DNA of 22,850 nt from DATKSS01 sp049582065 (GTDB taxonomy: Bacteria; Chloroflexota; Dormibacteria; Dormibacterales; Dormibacteraceae): positions 1 through 22,850 of the forward strand of contig JBAUTF010000392.1 of NCBI GenBank assembly GCA_049582065.1. Reading direction: 5' to 3'. Within the stretch, counting starts at the first letter, position 1. Each line of letters begins with the position of its first letter. Under the pieces are notes generated by a model. It had not been told where the DNA came from and ran no database searches. It saw only the letters and a program-made list of their open reading frames with translations. Below are positions 21,907 through 22,850 of this stretch, piece after piece. Made by a program: the position numbers and the translations under genes.

Positions 21907-22850
21907 ATGAAGACGGCACAACCCTTCCATCTCTATGTCGCCGGCAGCCTGGACCAGACCGGGCTTCCCAAGGCGCTGGCAGGCGCAGGCCTGGAGAGCG
22001 AGGCGCTCGGAGATCCGGCGCAGGTGATCAAGCCGGCGCTGGTGCTGCTCGCCCCGGGCCAGGCCGCCCCCGAGGGGCTCGCCGACATCGCGATCGGCGT
22101 CCCCGGCGACATGTCGCCCTCCGCCCTGCGCGAGCTGATCCGGTTCGCGATCGAGAACATCGCCCTCAAGCAGCAGGTGACCCAGCTCGAAGCGCAGGCC
22201 CGGCGGCAGCACGGTCAGTTCGAGGAGCTCAACCGAATCGGGATCGCCCTGTCCGCCGAGAAGGACATCGTCAAGCTGCAGGCGTTCATCCTCACGACGA
22301 TGCGGCAGCTGACCAAGGCGGACGGCGCCAGCCTGTGGCTGAAGACGAAGGTGGACGACCCGCCCCAGCTGTTCCTGGCTTCCAGCCAGAACCACTCCAT
22401 CGACAAGAACACGTACTCGGCGTTCAAGGTGCCCGTGGATGAGAAGACGGTGGTCGGCTACGCGGTCACGACGGCGACGAGCCAGATTTACGAAGACGCC
22501 TACAACCCCCCGCCCGGCAAGCCGCAGGGCGGTAAGAATTTCGACGCTCAGTACGGCTACCGGACGAAGTCCATGCTGACCGTGCCCATGCGCAACTACA
22601 ACAACGAGGTGGTCGGGGCGGTCCAGCTGATCAACGCCAAGCGGAGCTTCGAGACCAAGCTGACCGTTGCCAACGTTCTGGATGAGGTGGTGAGCTTCAG
22701 GCAGGAGGACCTGGAGATGCTCGAGTCCGTAGCCAGCCAGGCCGCTGTCGCCATCGATAACAAGAACCTGCTCAAAGAGATCGAGGATCTCTTCGACAAA
22801 TTCGTGACGGCAAGCGTCTACGCGATCGAGCAAAGAGACCTGAGCACCGC
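21907..22850 (+). CDS. GAF-domain signalling protein, probably GAF/HD-GYP (partial, C-terminus cut by window edge)
   Basis: The visible 314 residues begin MKTAQPFHLYVAGSLDQTG. Residues 1-75 form a small Ala/Leu-rich domain that resembles a degenerate receiver, without convincing phospho-acceptor. A short coiled coil follows (IENIALKQQVTQLEAQARRQ, about 82-101), then a GAF domain (about 108-285: RIGIALSAEKDIVKLQAFIL, ADGASLWLK, KSMLTVPMRNYNNEVVGAVQ, ESVASQAAVAIDNKNLL). The last visible part, LFDKFVTASVYAIEQRD, matches the start of HD-GYP cyclic-di-GMP phosphodiesterase domains that follow GAF in many proteins. ATG at 21907 is 20 bases after the coaX stop. The HD-GYP assignment is inference because the diagnostic motifs lie outside the window. 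Confidence 0.8.
   Translation, partial: MKTAQPFHLYVAGSLDQTGLPKALAGAGLESEALGDPAQVIKPALVLLAPGQAAPEGLADIAIGVPGDMSPSALRELIRFAIENIALKQQVTQLEAQARRQHGQFEELNRIGIALSAEKDIVKLQAFILTTMRQLTKADGASLWLKTKVDDPPQLFLASSQNHSIDKNTYSAFKVPVDEKTVVGYAVTTATSQIYEDAYNPPPGKPQGGKNFDAQYGYRTKSMLTVPMRNYNNEVVGAVQLINAKRSFETKLTVANVLDEVVSFRQEDLEMLESVASQAAVAIDNKNLLKEIEDLFDKFVTASVYAIEQRDLST

Overview
The window is a GC-rich, gene-dense stretch of a bacterial chromosome with no RNA genes, insertion sequences or CRISPR arrays that I can see. The high GC content, many GTG/TTG starts, the short HisG paired with HisZ, and a complete Liv transporter next to amino-acid operons suggest a soil or environmental Terrabacteria-type organism (Chloroflexota, Dormibacterota or deep Actinomycetota). 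That placement is inference and low in confidence. There is no gene-free stretch over 300 bases; the longest gap is 226 bases at 4910-5135.

Region 1 (1-6446, minus strand) is a branched-chain amino-acid type ABC uptake locus. Read in the direction of transcription it holds two paralogous lipoprotein binding proteins, then livH and livM (permeases), livG and livF (ATPases); livF runs off the left edge. A strong hairpin terminator lies between the second binding protein and livH, so the binding protein is probably made in excess over the membrane complex. The 226-base gap between the two binding-protein genes holds a promoter candidate and a structured leader.

Region 2 (6447-7512) starts with a divergent promoter region, then a TPR protein with a very acidic tail of unknown function, then a short gap with an inverted repeat.

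Region 3 (7513-13724, plus strand) is a compact histidine operon, hisZ-hisG-hisD-hisB-hisH-methyltransferase-hisF-hisI, mostly joined by overlapping stop/start codons. The slot usually held by hisA is taken by a SAM-dependent methyltransferase; hisA, hisE, hisC and hisN are not in the window. The hisB/hisH junction holds a five-codon minicistron or a frameshift.

Region 4 (13725-21094, plus strand) is an arginine operon, argC-argJ-argB-argD-argR-argG-argH, headed by an AT-rich ArgR-box-like element. Only argF is missing from the usual set. ArgJ recycles the acetyl group, ArgR is encoded inside the operon and probably represses it. argH has no ATG, GTG or TTG for its N-terminal domain and seems to start at ATA overlapping the argG stop.

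Region 5 (21095-22850) holds coaX (type III pantothenate kinase) and the first part of a GAF-domain protein, probably a GAF/HD-GYP signalling protein, cut by the right edge.
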